Origin: Flagellimonas pacifica | Lineage (GTDB): Bacteria; Bacteroidota; Bacteroidia; Flavobacteriales; Flavobacteriaceae | DNA length: 64,000 nt | Assembly (NCBI RefSeq): GCF_900215465.1 | Contig: NZ_OBEH01000004.1 | Location: forward strand, 426,359-490,358 | Direction of reading: 5' to 3' | Part shown: positions 1-8,747 of the stretch, piece by piece | How positions within the stretch are numbered: position 1 is the first letter of the stretch | Layout of the letters: each line of letters opens with the position of its first letter | The notes under the pieces: model-generated | Database searches by the model: none | The model's input: the letters and a program-made list of their open reading frames with translations, nothing else | What the model was told of the DNA's origin: nothing | Made by a program: the position numbers and the translations under genes

Positions 1-881
1 CTAGTCTCATAATGTCCCATGTCAACACTCCCTCCAGAACACTGTGTAACATTTATAATATGTAACCCATTTAAGGTTGCTTTTTTTAACGAGCTTAAAA
101 ACCAATTGTCCATTGGCGCATTCCCGGCCCCGTATGTTTCCAAAATCAATGCCTTTAAATTGGGTATTTCCAATACCGACTTCAAGACCGACTCATTTAA
201 CCCAGGAAACAATTTTAGCACTGCGATATTGGTGTCCATATTTTTATGGACCTGTAGGAACTTGTTTTTGGTAGATCTTTTGAGAAGGTTAGAATAATGC
301 ACATTTAGATGAACTCCGGATTCTACCAAAGGTGGATGGTTCAAGGAGGCAAAGGCTTCAAAATGCTCAGCGTTTATTTTGGTTGTTCTATTGGCCCTGT
401 ATAATTTATACTCAAAATACAGCCCCACTTCCCGAACAACCGGTTTCCCTTTTTCTTTAAGCGCTGCAATCTGTATGGAAGTAATCAAATTCTCCTTCGC
501 ATCCGTACGTAAATCACCAATGGGAAGTTGTGACCCCGTAAAAATTACGGGCTTAGCTAGGTTCTCCAACATAAAACTCAATGCAGAAGCCGAATAGCTC
601 ATAGTATCGCTACCATGCAGTACCACAAACCCATCATATCTATTGTAATTTTCCTCAATCATTGTCGCAATTGTTGCCCAATGCTTTGGATCCATGTTAG
701 ATGAGTCAATAGGTTCTTCAAATGAGATACCTTTTAATTTACAATCTAGTTGATTCAGCTCAGGAATATTAGAAATTAGTTCTTTAAAATCAAAAGCTTT
801 AAGCGCTCCTGTTTTATAATCCTTTACCATACCGATTGTGCCTCCGGTATAAATAAGCAATATGTTGGTTTTGTCCTTCAT
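1..881 (-). CDS. ansA: Type I L-asparaginase, 3' end cut by window edge
   Basis: Cytoplasmic-type L-asparaginase, which hydrolyses asparagine to aspartate and ammonia. Reading the minus strand from the ATG at 881 gives an open frame to the window edge (about 293 codons). It carries TGGTI (residues 12-16), with the nucleophilic threonine, and HGSDT (89-93), the second catalytic motif of the asparaginase/glutaminase fold. GSQLP and a C-terminal stretch with TQC also fit the family. No signal peptide is seen, which favours the type I cytoplasmic form. The start lies one base after the tatD stop, so the two are almost certainly cotranscribed. The C-terminus is outside the window. Family assignment is secure; glutaminase side activity cannot be judged. 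Confidence 0.93.
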   Translation of the reverse strand, partial: MKDKTNILLIYTGGTIGMVKDYKTGALKAFDFKELISNIPELNQLDCKLKGISFEEPIDSSNMDPKHWATIATMIEENYNRYDGFVVLHGSDTMSYSASALSFMLENLAKPVIFTGSQLPIGDLRTDAKENLITSIQIAALKEKGKPVVREVGLYFEYKLYRANRTTKINAEHFEAFASLNHPPLVESGVHLNVHYSNLLKRSTKNKFLQVHKNMDTNIAVLKLFPGLNESVLKSVLEIPNLKALILETYGAGNAPMDNWFLSSLKKATLNGLHIINVTQCSGGSVDMGHYET

Positions 882-882
882 A

Positions 883-1650
883 TTATATATCAAAAATATC
901 CTTGGAATTCTTTGTGGTTATTGCAGCTATTTCTTCCATGGATAATCCATAAATCGAAGATAACTTTTCCAATACCTTTATTATATAAGAACTTTCATTC
1001 CGTTTTCCCCTGTATGGAACAGGAGCTAAATAAGGTGAATCGGTTTCAAGTACAATATGTTTTAAATCTATTTCATTTAGAAACTGATCTATCTTTCCAT
1101 TCTTAAAAGTAGCCACTCCTCCAATTCCCAGTTTCATATTATAGGATATAGCCTTATGCGCCTGCTCCAAAGTACCTGTGAAACAATGAAAGATTCCATA
1201 TAAATCTTCGCTCTTTTCCTTTTCAAGTATTTCAAAAATCTCATCAAATGATTCCCTGCTATGAATTACAATTGGAAGTTTATATTTTTTTGCCAATTGG
1301 ATTTGATGTACAAATGCCTCCTGTTGCTGCTCTAAAAAAGTCTTATCCCAATAAAGGTCAATACCTATTTCTCCTACGGCATAAAAATTTCTTTCCGAGA
1401 GCAATTGCTCCACATGAGCCAATTCCTCTTTATAATTCTCCTTTACATGAGTGGGATGCAGACCCATCATCAAGAAAATATTTTTGGGGTATTTTGATTC
1501 CAAATCCAACATAGCATCCGTATAGGTAGAATCTATTGCCGGGATAAAGAAGCGTTCCACTCCAGAGTCCAATGCATTTTGAATCACTTCACCACGATCA
1601 TCATCAAAAGCTTCACTATATAAATGTGTATGCGTATCTGTAATTATCAT
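883..1650 (-). CDS. TatD family metal-dependent hydrolase (DNase)
   Basis: TatD-type metallohydrolase of 255 residues, the usual length. The N-terminal DTHTHL supplies the first metal-binding histidines. GEIGID near residue 95, HSRE near 130, HCFTGT near 155 and ETDSPYLAP near 204 are the remaining family signatures in the expected order. Characterised members are magnesium-dependent 3'-5' exonucleases or DNases acting in the cytoplasm. The gene sits between a lipoprotein gene upstream (5 bp gap) and ansA downstream (1 bp gap), so it is in a minus-strand operon. The family is certain; the natural substrate in this organism is not known from sequence. Confidence 0.93.
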   Translation of the reverse strand: MIITDTHTHLYSEAFDDDRGEVIQNALDSGVERFFIPAIDSTYTDAMLDLESKYPKNIFLMMGLHPTHVKENYKEELAHVEQLLSERNFYAVGEIGIDLYWDKTFLEQQQEAFVHQIQLAKKYKLPIVIHSRESFDEIFEILEKEKSEDLYGIFHCFTGTLEQAHKAISYNMKLGIGGVATFKNGKIDQFLNEIDLKHIVLETDSPYLAPVPYRGKRNESSYIIKVLEKLSSIYGLSMEEIAAITTKNSKDIFDI

Positions 1651-1655
1651 TTGTC

Positions 1656-2231
1656 CTATTGCGCTTCAGTTTTATTGTTTTGATATAGATCCATGGCCTT
1701 TAAATAATTTAAAGCACCTTTTTTACTTTGATCAACTAAAAATCCATCCAATTCAGGATTGTTAGCCTTTACCCATGAAACCAAATCTGCCCTATTATCA
1801 CTCCATTTTTCACCATTAAAAACCTCATAATCCGTTATTGTAATGCTATAAATCTGGTCGTTTTTAAACTTGACCACCTCTCTTGTGACAATCGGCTCCT
1901 CATTTAAAAAAAGAATTCGCGTGCATTCTTTGGAAACTTTCATTTCAACATCTTCTCCTTTTTGGGCAATTTCAAGAATCTCATATTTGGGTGCAAAAGT
2001 AGAATCCCATTGAAACAGGGAAAGATAATCTTCTTTGGAAAAAGTACTCTTGTAAACCTGTTCGTTTAACCTAACACTATCCAAAAAGGATTGGATTATC
2101 ATATTATAACTCCCTTCATTGAGAGCTTCGATATAATTTTCAACAATTTGAACTTTATTTATCTTGCTTTTCTTCTCTCGACAAGAAATGACAAGTATTA
2201 TAACACACAGTAATATGAGAATCTTGTTCAT
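1656..2231 (-). CDS. Putative lipoprotein of unknown function
   Basis: A 191-residue protein I do not recognise. Residues 1-16 form a hydrophobic signal segment ending in VISC, a lipobox with the probable lipidated cysteine at 17, so it should be anchored in a membrane facing the periplasm. The mature part is mixed alpha/beta and begins with a helix of the type seen in NTF2-like proteins (VENYIEALNEG), but this is only a resemblance. It is first in a tight operon with tatD and ansA and has an exact -7 match on the minus strand at 2251-2258, about 20 bp before its start. Confidence 0.75.
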   Translation of the reverse strand: MNKILILLCVIILVISCREKKSKINKVQIVENYIEALNEGSYNMIIQSFLDSVRLNEQVYKSTFSKEDYLSLFQWDSTFAPKYEILEIAQKGEDVEMKVSKECTRILFLNEEPIVTREVVKFKNDQIYSITITDYEVFNGEKWSDNRADLVSWVKANNPELDGFLVDQSKKGALNYLKAMDLYQNNKTEAQ

Positions 2232-2250
2232 TACACTTATGGTTTAAGCA

Positions 2251-2258
2251 CAAAAATA
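2251..2258 (-). promoter_or_regulatory. Candidate -7 element for the lipoprotein-tatD-ansA operon
   Basis: The minus strand reads TATTTTTG, an exact match to the Bacteroidota -7 consensus TAnnTTTG, about 20 bp before the start at 2231. No convincing -33 TTG is visible at the usual spacing, so this is a moderate call. Confidence 0.4.
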
Positions 2259-2283
2259 GGTTTATCTTTAGGAAAAATAGTTA

Positions 2284-2727
2284 ATGAAATCTCTCAAAAA
2301 GTTCTTGAAGCACAAAAGCTATATAAGCATTCCTTTGGTATTCACAGAAACCAACCACTTTGAGATATCGGCAAAGATCAACGGGATTTCCGGAAGGTTT
2401 ATTTTGGACACCGGCGCTTCCAATACTTGTGTTGGGATGGATAAAATTGACTTTTTTAAAATGGTCTCGGAAGTTTCCGAAATAAAAGCTGCCGGAGCCG
2501 GAGCTACCGAGATGGAAACCTTGATTTCATCTAAAAACAAAATTCAGATTGGGGAGTGGAAAAAAAACAAGCAAAAAATTGTGCTTTTTGATTTGGTCCA
2601 TGTCAACCATGCCTTGACCTCTCACAATTCCCTTCCAGTAGACGGTATTATCGGGGCCGATGTCCTAAAAAAAGGAAAGGCTGTAATTGATTATGATAAA
2701 AAGCTTTTATTCTTAAGAATAAAATAG
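2284..2727 (+). CDS. Retropepsin-like aspartic protease family protein
   Basis: A 147-residue single-domain protein with the aspartic protease signature LDTGAS at residues 41-46, followed near residue 122 by the hydrophobic-hydrophobic-Gly motif DGIIGADVL. This is the layout of clan AA retropepsin-like domains that act as dimers with one catalytic Asp from each subunit. There is no clear signal peptide. It is divergent from the lipoprotein gene and convergent with sucB, separated from the latter by an inverted repeat. Bacterial members of this group are poorly characterised, so protease activity is inferred from the motif alone. Confidence 0.8.
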   Translation: MKSLKKFLKHKSYISIPLVFTETNHFEISAKINGISGRFILDTGASNTCVGMDKIDFFKMVSEVSEIKAAGAGATEMETLISSKNKIQIGEWKKNKQKIVLFDLVHVNHALTSHNSLPVDGIIGADVLKKGKAVIDYDKKLLFLRIK

Positions 2728-2739
2728 CATTTGGTCAGT

Positions 2740-2796
2740 TCGAGCGCAGTCGAGAACTACAAGTAAAATACTCTAAGGCATCTCGACTGCGCTCGA
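2740..2796. repeat. Inverted repeat between convergent genes (terminator or dispersed palindrome)
   Basis: TCGAGCGCAGTCGAGA at 2740-2755 is repeated as its exact reverse complement at 2781-2796, giving a 16-bp perfect stem with a 25-base loop. It lies between the stops of the protease-like gene (2727) and sucB (2810). There is no T-run, so it is not a classical intrinsic terminator, but it could stop or protect both transcripts. The GC-rich arms stand out from the AT-rich surroundings, as expected of a dispersed intergenic repeat family. Confidence 0.75.
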
Positions 2797-2809
2797 TGTA
2801 ACAATTGAC

Positions 2810-4033
2810 CTATAATTCCAATGCCTTCTTCACATTACCGTCCATCAACAATTCTTCTGGATTTTCCAATGCTTCTTTTACAGCCACCAAGAATCCTACG
2901 GATTCTTTTCCATCAATAATTCTATGATCATAGGAAAGAGCTACATACATTATTGGTGCAATAACTACCTGGCCATCTTTGGCAACGGGCCGCTCCACAA
3001 TATTGTGCATTCCTAAAATTGCGCTTTGTGGCGGGTTGATAATGGGTGTGGATAACATAGAACCAAAGACACCTCCATTGGTAATGGTAAAGGTACCTCC
3101 GGTCATTTCATCCACCGTAATCTCACCTTCCCTAGCTCTAATTGCCAGTCGTTTTACTTCAGCTTCAACTCCCCTAAAAGTCAAATTCTCTGCATTTCTG
3201 ATTACAGGAACCATCAATCCTTTAGGGCCAGAAACTGCTATACTGATATCACAAAAATCATAGGACAACATTTCCTTGCCATCAATCATGGAGTTTACGG
3301 CCGGATACATTTCCAATGCACGAACAACCGCTTTGGTAAAAAACGACATAAAGCCTAAACTCACCCCATGCTTTTCCTTAAAAGTTTCTTTGTATTGTTT
3401 ACGTAACTCAAAGATTGGAGACATATCCACTTCGTTGAAAGTGGTCAACATGGCCGTTTCATTTTTGGCAGCAACCAAACGCTCCGCTACTTTTCTGCGC
3501 AACATGGACAATTTGGAACGGGACTCACCCCTATTTCCACCAGTTGGAGTACCCATGGAAGGGACAGCTTTTACAGCATCATCCTTAGTGATTCGCCCAT
3601 CTCTTCCGGTTCCAGAGACGGAAGTGGCATCAATACCTTTTTCATCCAAAATCTTTTTGGCCGCAGGGGAAGGAGTTCCAGAAGCATAGGTTTCTTTTTT
3701 AACCTCAGCTGGCTTTGCATCTTCTTTTTTAGCAGGCTCTTCTTTGGCTTCTTCCTTCTTTTCCGTTACTGGTGCAGGATCCCCTTCGGGTTTGGCAGCG
3801 CTTGTATCTATTAAACAGACTACCTCGCCAACGGCAACGGCATCACCTTCTTCAGCTTTTAGGGTTATAATTCCACTTTCTTCAGCCGGAAGTTCTAAAG
3901 TTGCCTTATCTGAATCCACTTCGGCAATTGCTTGGTCTTTCTCTACATAATCGCCATCTTGCACCAACCATTCTGCAATTTCCACTTCGGTTATCGATTC
4001 CCCTGGTGAGGGAACTTTCATTTCTAAAACCAT
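2810..4033 (-). CDS. sucB: Dihydrolipoyllysine-residue succinyltransferase (2-oxoglutarate dehydrogenase E2)
   Basis: The E2 core of the 2-oxoglutarate dehydrogenase complex, transferring succinyl groups from lipoamide to CoA in the citric acid cycle. Residues 1-75 are one lipoyl domain with the lipoylated lysine in DSDKA (K43). A charged Ala/Pro/Lys/Glu linker follows, then a peripheral subunit-binding domain (about 118-152, [12 protein letters not shown]). The C-terminal catalytic domain ends with DHRIIDG, whose histidine is at 370. A single lipoyl domain and 407 residues are typical for SucB. It lies 27 bp downstream of sucA in the same operon. The E3 gene is not in the window. Confidence 0.96.
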   Translation of the reverse strand: MVLEMKVPSPGESITEVEIAEWLVQDGDYVEKDQAIAEVDSDKATLELPAEESGIITLKAEEGDAVAVGEVVCLIDTSAAKPEGDPAPVTEKKEEAKEEPAKKEDAKPAEVKKETYASGTPSPAAKKILDEKGIDATSVSGTGRDGRITKDDAVKAVPSMGTPTGGNRGESRSKLSMLRRKVAERLVAAKNETAMLTTFNEVDMSPIFELRKQYKETFKEKHGVSLGFMSFFTKAVVRALEMYPAVNSMIDGKEMLSYDFCDISIAVSGPKGLMVPVIRNAENLTFRGVEAEVKRLAIRAREGEITVDEMTGGTFTITNGGVFGSMLSTPIINPPQSAILGMHNIVERPVAKDGQVVIAPIMYVALSYDHRIIDGKESVGFLVAVKEALENPEELLMDGNVKKALEL

Positions 4034-4060
4034 TATATTCTAGTTTTACGCTTTTGTAAT

Positions 4061-6856
4061 TTATCTTCTTACCGTGTTGTCTTTTGTCTTATCAAAGACA
4101 TATTCTATAACTTGGGCATGTCTTCTTTGGGACCGTACGGCACTACCTGCAGCAGGAGCTCCGTAAAATCTTCGAGATGCCACCCTAAATTGTTTTGCCT
4201 CATCAAAATGCATCAACAAGTGCCCCCAAGCTCCCATGTTTCTCGGTTCTTCCTGTGCCCAAACAACATCATCGGCGTTTTTATATTTTTTCAGGATGCT
4301 TTGTATTTCCTTGGTTGGCAATGGGAATAATTGTTCCAATCGCACCAAGGCCACATCATCCCGTTTCAAGCCTTCTTTTTTATCCAATAGATCATAGTAG
4401 AACTTCCCAGTACAGAACACCAATGTTTTTACTTTGGATGCGGAAGCTTCTGCATCATCAATGACCATCTGGAAACTTCCTTTGGCCATTTCTTCTTTTG
4501 TGGACAATACTTTAGGGTGTCTCAACAAACTTTTAGGAGTAAAGACCACTAAGGGTTTTCTAAAACCAGCTTTCATTTGCCTACGCAACAAATGGAACAT
4601 ATTCGCAGGAGTAGTCACATCTGCCACATACATATTATCCTTTGCACAAAGTTGCAGGTAACGTTCCATCCGTGCGGAAGAATGCTCTGCTCCCTGACCT
4701 TCATATCCATGAGGCAGTAAAAGCACCAGTCCATTTTGAAGCTTCCATTTATCTTCTGCTGAGGATAGGTATTGATCTATAATAATTTGTGCGCCATTGC
4801 TAAAGTCACCGAATTGCGCCTCCCAAATTGTCAATGTTTTTGGACTAGCCATGGCATATCCATAGTCAAAGCCCATTACAGCATATTCAGAAAGTAAGGA
4901 GTTATAAATGTGGAATTTTCCATTTTGGTTAGCACCTAATTCATTAAGCAAAGTAACCTCCTCTTCGTGCATTTCGGTCTTGATTACGGCGTGTCGGTGC
5001 GAGAATGTTCCACGCTCCACATCTTGACCTGTCATTCGCACATCATAACCTTCTTCAATTAAGGAACCATAAGCCAACAATTCTCCCATGGCCCAATCCA
5101 ATCGGTTATCCTCAAAATACATTTTGTTCCGAGCTCCAACCAATCGCTCCAACTTCCTTAGGAACTTTTTCCCTTCGGGAAGTGCTGTAATGCTTTTTGC
5201 AATTGCATCCAGTTTTTTCTGTGGATAGGAAGTTTTTATTTCACCCAACATGGCATCTTCGGTTACTTGACCAAAGCCTTCCCATTCATCTTGCATGAAA
5301 GGTGTGATAACTGTCTTTTCCACTTTACGGGAATCCAACAAATTCTCTTCTAAGTTTTTCTTGTATTCCGCTTCCAAGCCTTTCACATAATCCTGATCTA
5401 TGACACCTTCCGCAATCAATCTTTCTACATAAATATCTCTTGGATTTTTATGTTTAGATATGGATTTGTACAATAAAGGTTGGGTGAACTTGGGCTCATC
5501 TCCTTCATTATGCCCATATTTACGGTATCCCAGCAAATCCAAAAAGACATCTCTTTTGTAGCGCATGCGATATTCCAATGCAAAAGTTGCTGCGTGCACT
5601 ACGGCCTCAGCATCATCTGCATTAACATGAAGTATGGGTGATAAAGTAACCTTTCCCACATCCGTACAGTAGGTGGATGAACGTGCATCTAGATAGTTAG
5701 TGGTAAACCCAATTTGGTTATTGACCACTATATGTATGGTTCCACCTGTATGGTATCCATCCAAGCGAGCCATTTGTATAATTTCATAAGCAATTCCCTG
5801 TCCTGCAAATGCCGCATCTCCATGTACCAAAATAGGTAGTACTTCTGAAACATTTTCTTGATGGTAACGATCTTGCTTGGCACGAGATATTCCCTCAACA
5901 ATAGAATTAACAGTCTCCAAGTGCGAAGGGTTTGGGGCAATGTTCATATTGACAACTTTCCCCGAATCAGTTTCCCGTCTCGATGTCCAACCCAAATGGT
6001 ATTTTACATCCCCATCAAAGATGGTTTCTTCATAATCTTTCCCATCAAACTCGCTGAAAATGTCCTTGGGTGACTTTCCAAAAATATTGGTGAGCACATT
6101 CAAACGTCCTCGGTGTGCCATCCCCATCACAAATTGCTTCACTCCAGCATCGGCTGCTTTTTCAATGATAACATCTAAAGCTGGAATCAAAGATTCTCCA
6201 CCTTCCAAGGAAAAACGCTTTTGCCCTACATACTTGGTGTGCAAAAATCCTTCAAAGGAAACCGCTTCATTCAGTTTTCGGAGGATATTCTTCTTCTCGT
6301 CCGGAGTGAAATTTGGACGATTATCATTAACATTCAACCAATTCTGAATCCATTGTATGCGCTCAGGGGTACGGATATACATGTATTCCACCCCAATGGC
6401 ATCGCAATAAATCCGCTCTAAATGGTCAATTATTTCCTTTAGGGAACTTGGCCCTTTCCCAATAACTTTTCCAGCATCGAATACCGTATCCAAATCCCCT
6501 TCTGAGAGTCCAAAATTGGACAAAGCCAAAGTGGGCTCATACTTTCTTCTTTCTCTAACTGGATTAGTTTGGGTGAACAAATGCCCCCGAGTTCGATAGC
6601 CATCGATCAACTTAATGACCTGAAATTCTTTTTGAAGGGATTGTGGAACCTCTACTTTTTGCCCATTGGCCAACGCCAAAGTACCATTGGCAGAGGCAAT
6701 ATCGAGCTCATCCAACGAGCTTTCCAAACCAAAATCAAAGCCTTGAAAAAAAGCCCTCCAACTGGGCTCAAGGCTATCGGGGCTTGTTAGGTATTTATCG
6801 TACAGCTCCGCAAAAAATGAAGTATGCGCAGCATTTAAAAATGAATATTTATCCAT
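4061..6856 (-). CDS. sucA: 2-oxoglutarate dehydrogenase E1 component
   Basis: Thiamine-diphosphate-dependent E1 of 931 residues, close to the usual length, which decarboxylates 2-oxoglutarate and passes the succinyl group to SucB. The N-terminus (FLNAAHTSFFAELYDKY) is the family helper segment that binds the E2 core. GMAHRGRLNVL near residue 246 and GDAAFAGQG followed by NNQIGFTT (about 348-386) are the substrate and ThDP/Mg-binding signatures. LPHGYEGQGAEHSSAR is the conserved E1o motif in the pyrimidine domain. It is the first gene of a sucA-sucB operon on the minus strand. A candidate -7 element lies at 6894-6901. Confidence 0.97.
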   Translation of the reverse strand: MDKYSFLNAAHTSFFAELYDKYLTSPDSLEPSWRAFFQGFDFGLESSLDELDIASANGTLALANGQKVEVPQSLQKEFQVIKLIDGYRTRGHLFTQTNPVRERRKYEPTLALSNFGLSEGDLDTVFDAGKVIGKGPSSLKEIIDHLERIYCDAIGVEYMYIRTPERIQWIQNWLNVNDNRPNFTPDEKKNILRKLNEAVSFEGFLHTKYVGQKRFSLEGGESLIPALDVIIEKAADAGVKQFVMGMAHRGRLNVLTNIFGKSPKDIFSEFDGKDYEETIFDGDVKYHLGWTSRRETDSGKVVNMNIAPNPSHLETVNSIVEGISRAKQDRYHQENVSEVLPILVHGDAAFAGQGIAYEIIQMARLDGYHTGGTIHIVVNNQIGFTTNYLDARSSTYCTDVGKVTLSPILHVNADDAEAVVHAATFALEYRMRYKRDVFLDLLGYRKYGHNEGDEPKFTQPLLYKSISKHKNPRDIYVERLIAEGVIDQDYVKGLEAEYKKNLEENLLDSRKVEKTVITPFMQDEWEGFGQVTEDAMLGEIKTSYPQKKLDAIAKSITALPEGKKFLRKLERLVGARNKMYFEDNRLDWAMGELLAYGSLIEEGYDVRMTGQDVERGTFSHRHAVIKTEMHEEEVTLLNELGANQNGKFHIYNSLLSEYAVMGFDYGYAMASPKTLTIWEAQFGDFSNGAQIIIDQYLSSAEDKWKLQNGLVLLLPHGYEGQGAEHSSARMERYLQLCAKDNMYVADVTTPANMFHLLRRQMKAGFRKPLVVFTPKSLLRHPKVLSTKEEMAKGSFQMVIDDAEASASKVKTLVFCTGKFYYDLLDKKEGLKRDDVALVRLEQLFPLPTKEIQSILKKYKNADDVVWAQEEPRNMGAWGHLLMHFDEAKQFRVASRRFYGAPAAGSAVRSQRRHAQVIEYVFDKTKDNTVRR

Positions 6857-6893
6857 TGACAGTTTTTAGCTAAAACCTATCCAAAAATTTAGT

Positions 6894-6901
6894 CAAAAAT
6901 A
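6894..6901 (-). promoter_or_regulatory. Candidate -7 element for sucA-sucB
   Basis: The minus strand reads TATTTTTG, an exact TAnnTTTG match, 37 bp before the sucA start. A TTG trinucleotide on the same strand at 6923-6925 could serve as the -33 element with a 21-bp spacer. Called from consensus only. Confidence 0.4.
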
Positions 6902-6954
6902 CAACAAATACAATAGTTAGGTCAACAAACTTGGGCATATTTGACAAAATCGAC

Positions 6955-7341
6955 CTAAGAGTTATATTTGTTTTTAAACCAAACCTTCTGCCACTCCCTT
7001 TTCAATATTAAAAAACATACTTCCGTAGCCGCATCCACAGCATCCACGGAATGTATTTTCTTCATTTGCTTTTCTGGGATGTCTACCACATACAAAAGGT
7101 TTAGATATTCTTGAAATTTCTCCAACAGCAAAAAATAGATTTTCTCACGAAGTACAGCCTTTAGTTGCGTCGGTTCAATTCCTTCAGAAATTTTCAACTC
7201 CACATTGGCCAAGGTGAAATCTTTTGTAATCTGTTGCAACAATTTATTATACAGCAATTCCTCTTGTGCCGATTGCAGTATTTCCATGCTCGATTTAAAA
7301 TTGGGGCCCATTATGATATATACGTCCAATTTCTTGGACAA
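6955..7341 (-). CDS. Conserved-looking hypothetical protein
   Basis: A 128-residue soluble protein that I do not recognise. It has no signal peptide or membrane segment, is rich in Lys, Glu and Leu, and looks mainly helical (for example LREKIYFLLLEKFQEYLNLLYVVD near 64-87). It starts 3 bp after the stop of the amidohydrolase gene, so the two are probably cotranscribed, and it ends about 98 bp before sucA. No catalytic motif is visible and I assign no function. Confidence 0.65.
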   Translation of the reverse strand: MSKKLDVYIIMGPNFKSSMEILQSAQEELLYNKLLQQITKDFTLANVELKISEGIEPTQLKAVLREKIYFLLLEKFQEYLNLLYVVDIPEKQMKKIHSVDAVDAATEVCFLILKREWQKVWFKNKYNS

Positions 7342-7344
7342 GAC

Positions 7345-8622
7345 TTACTCCGATTTATAAATTTTTCCTTCCTTCATAACAAAATTTACATTTTCCAGGG
7401 TCTCAACATTCTTTAATGGGTTTCCATCAACAGCGACAATATCCGCAATAAAACCCTTTTTTAGTTGCCCCAGCTCATTTTTCATACCCAAGAGTTCTGC
7501 ATTGGTTATCGTAGCGGAACGCAATGCATCAATCACTGGCATACCCGCTTCATACATATACGTAAATTCTTTTCCATTGTCACCATGGGGTGATACACCA
7601 GCATCAGTACCAAAAGCAATGGGCACTCCTTTTTCATATGCTTTTTTGAAGTTCTTTTCACTTACCGGACCAATCTCTTTAGCTTTTTTGGCAACAATAG
7701 GGGGTAAAAAGCCTGGAATTTCCGCCATTTGTGCAGCAGCTTTACCTGCAGAGATAGTTGGCACTAGGTAGGTGTTGTGTTTTATCATCAAATCCATGGT
7801 AGGCTCTTTCATTAACGTACCATGCTCTATCGTTTTTATACCTGCTTGGATAGCTCTTCGCATACCTTCATCGCCATGGGCATGAGCAGCGGTAAGCATT
7901 CCATAATCTTTCGCTGTGTCAACGATAGCCTTGATTTCCTCAACAGTAAATTGAGGATTCTGTCCGTTTTTAGCTACACTCATAACCCCTCCAGTAGCTG
8001 TTATTTTAATAACATCGGCCCCGTCTTTATAACGTTGCCTAACGGCTTTTCGAGCATCCTCCGTGGAGTTGACCACACCTTCTTTTGGACCGGGGTCACC
8101 CATTAAGGCAATTTTCATTCCATTGGTTGGGTCAGCATGTCCTCCAGTGGTACCAATGGCTTTTCCAGCTGTAAAAATTCGTGGTCCGATTACCACGCCT
8201 TTTTCTATAGCTTTACGAAGAGCAATATTTACTCCAGAGCCTCCTAAGTCTCTCACCGTAGTAAAGCCAGCCAATAAAGTTCGTTTTGCATACACTGTGG
8301 ACTGAAATGCCACATCAGCATCATTTTTAGTAAAACGATCTAAGTAACGAGTAGGACTTGATTCTCCTTCGATATGAACGTGCATATCTATAAATCCAGG
8401 AAGAACGGTTTTGGTTTTTAAATCGACTACTTTGTCTTCAGAACCACCGGTTTGATATCCATTTTGAATGGATTTTATGGTTTTTCCAGAAACAACAATG
8501 GTTTTTTCTGAAAGTATCTTTCCAGAATTTACATCTACAATATTACCACAATGCAGGTAAGTGTCCTGTGCAAACATAACGCCGCAAATAAGAGACATTA
8601 TTAATAAAAGGGAGGTTTTCAT
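7345..8622 (-). CDS. Exported amidohydrolase (imidazolonepropionase/prolidase-like)
   Basis: A 425-residue metal-dependent hydrolase of the amidohydrolase superfamily. A signal peptide (residues 1-18, ending in MFAQ) predicts export to the periplasm. GFIDMHVHIEG near residue 76 supplies the first two metal histidines. KITATGG near 207 has the lysine that is usually carboxylated. AHAHGDEGM and IEHGT supply further histidines, and GTDAG near 343 supplies the metal-binding aspartate. This is the set seen in prolidase-like and imidazolonepropionase-like exported enzymes of Bacteroidota, which probably cleave dipeptides or cyclic amides. The exact substrate is not predictable. Confidence 0.88.
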   Translation of the reverse strand: MKTSLLLIMSLICGVMFAQDTYLHCGNIVDVNSGKILSEKTIVVSGKTIKSIQNGYQTGGSEDKVVDLKTKTVLPGFIDMHVHIEGESSPTRYLDRFTKNDADVAFQSTVYAKRTLLAGFTTVRDLGGSGVNIALRKAIEKGVVIGPRIFTAGKAIGTTGGHADPTNGMKIALMGDPGPKEGVVNSTEDARKAVRQRYKDGADVIKITATGGVMSVAKNGQNPQFTVEEIKAIVDTAKDYGMLTAAHAHGDEGMRRAIQAGIKTIEHGTLMKEPTMDLMIKHNTYLVPTISAGKAAAQMAEIPGFLPPIVAKKAKEIGPVSEKNFKKAYEKGVPIAFGTDAGVSPHGDNGKEFTYMYEAGMPVIDALRSATITNAELLGMKNELGQLKKGFIADIVAVDGNPLKNVETLENVNFVMKEGKIYKSE

Positions 8623-8708
8623 ATTACTTTGAGTTAGCTAATTATGGTTCTAAATGTAAGAATAGATTTTGTGATAGCCATAAAGTAGAAGTGGCAGTGC
8701 CAAACAAT

Positions 8709-8739
8709 AAAAAAGCCCATCTTAAAGATGGGCTTTTTT
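8709..8739 (-). terminator. Intrinsic terminator downstream of galE
   Basis: AAAAAAGCCCATCTT at 8709-8723 pairs with its reverse complement at 8725-8739, forming a GC-centred hairpin flanked by A and T runs. On the minus strand it lies just after the galE stop (8748) and has the T-run needed for intrinsic termination. It could also block read-through toward galE from the plus strand. Confidence 0.85.
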
Positions 8740-8747
8740 ATTGTTTT

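Noticed and set aside
5728-6421. Overlapping open frames on both strands within sucA
   Set aside because: They are shadows of the sucA reading frame and show no protein-like composition or family motif. The same holds for the many short frames opposite other large genes.
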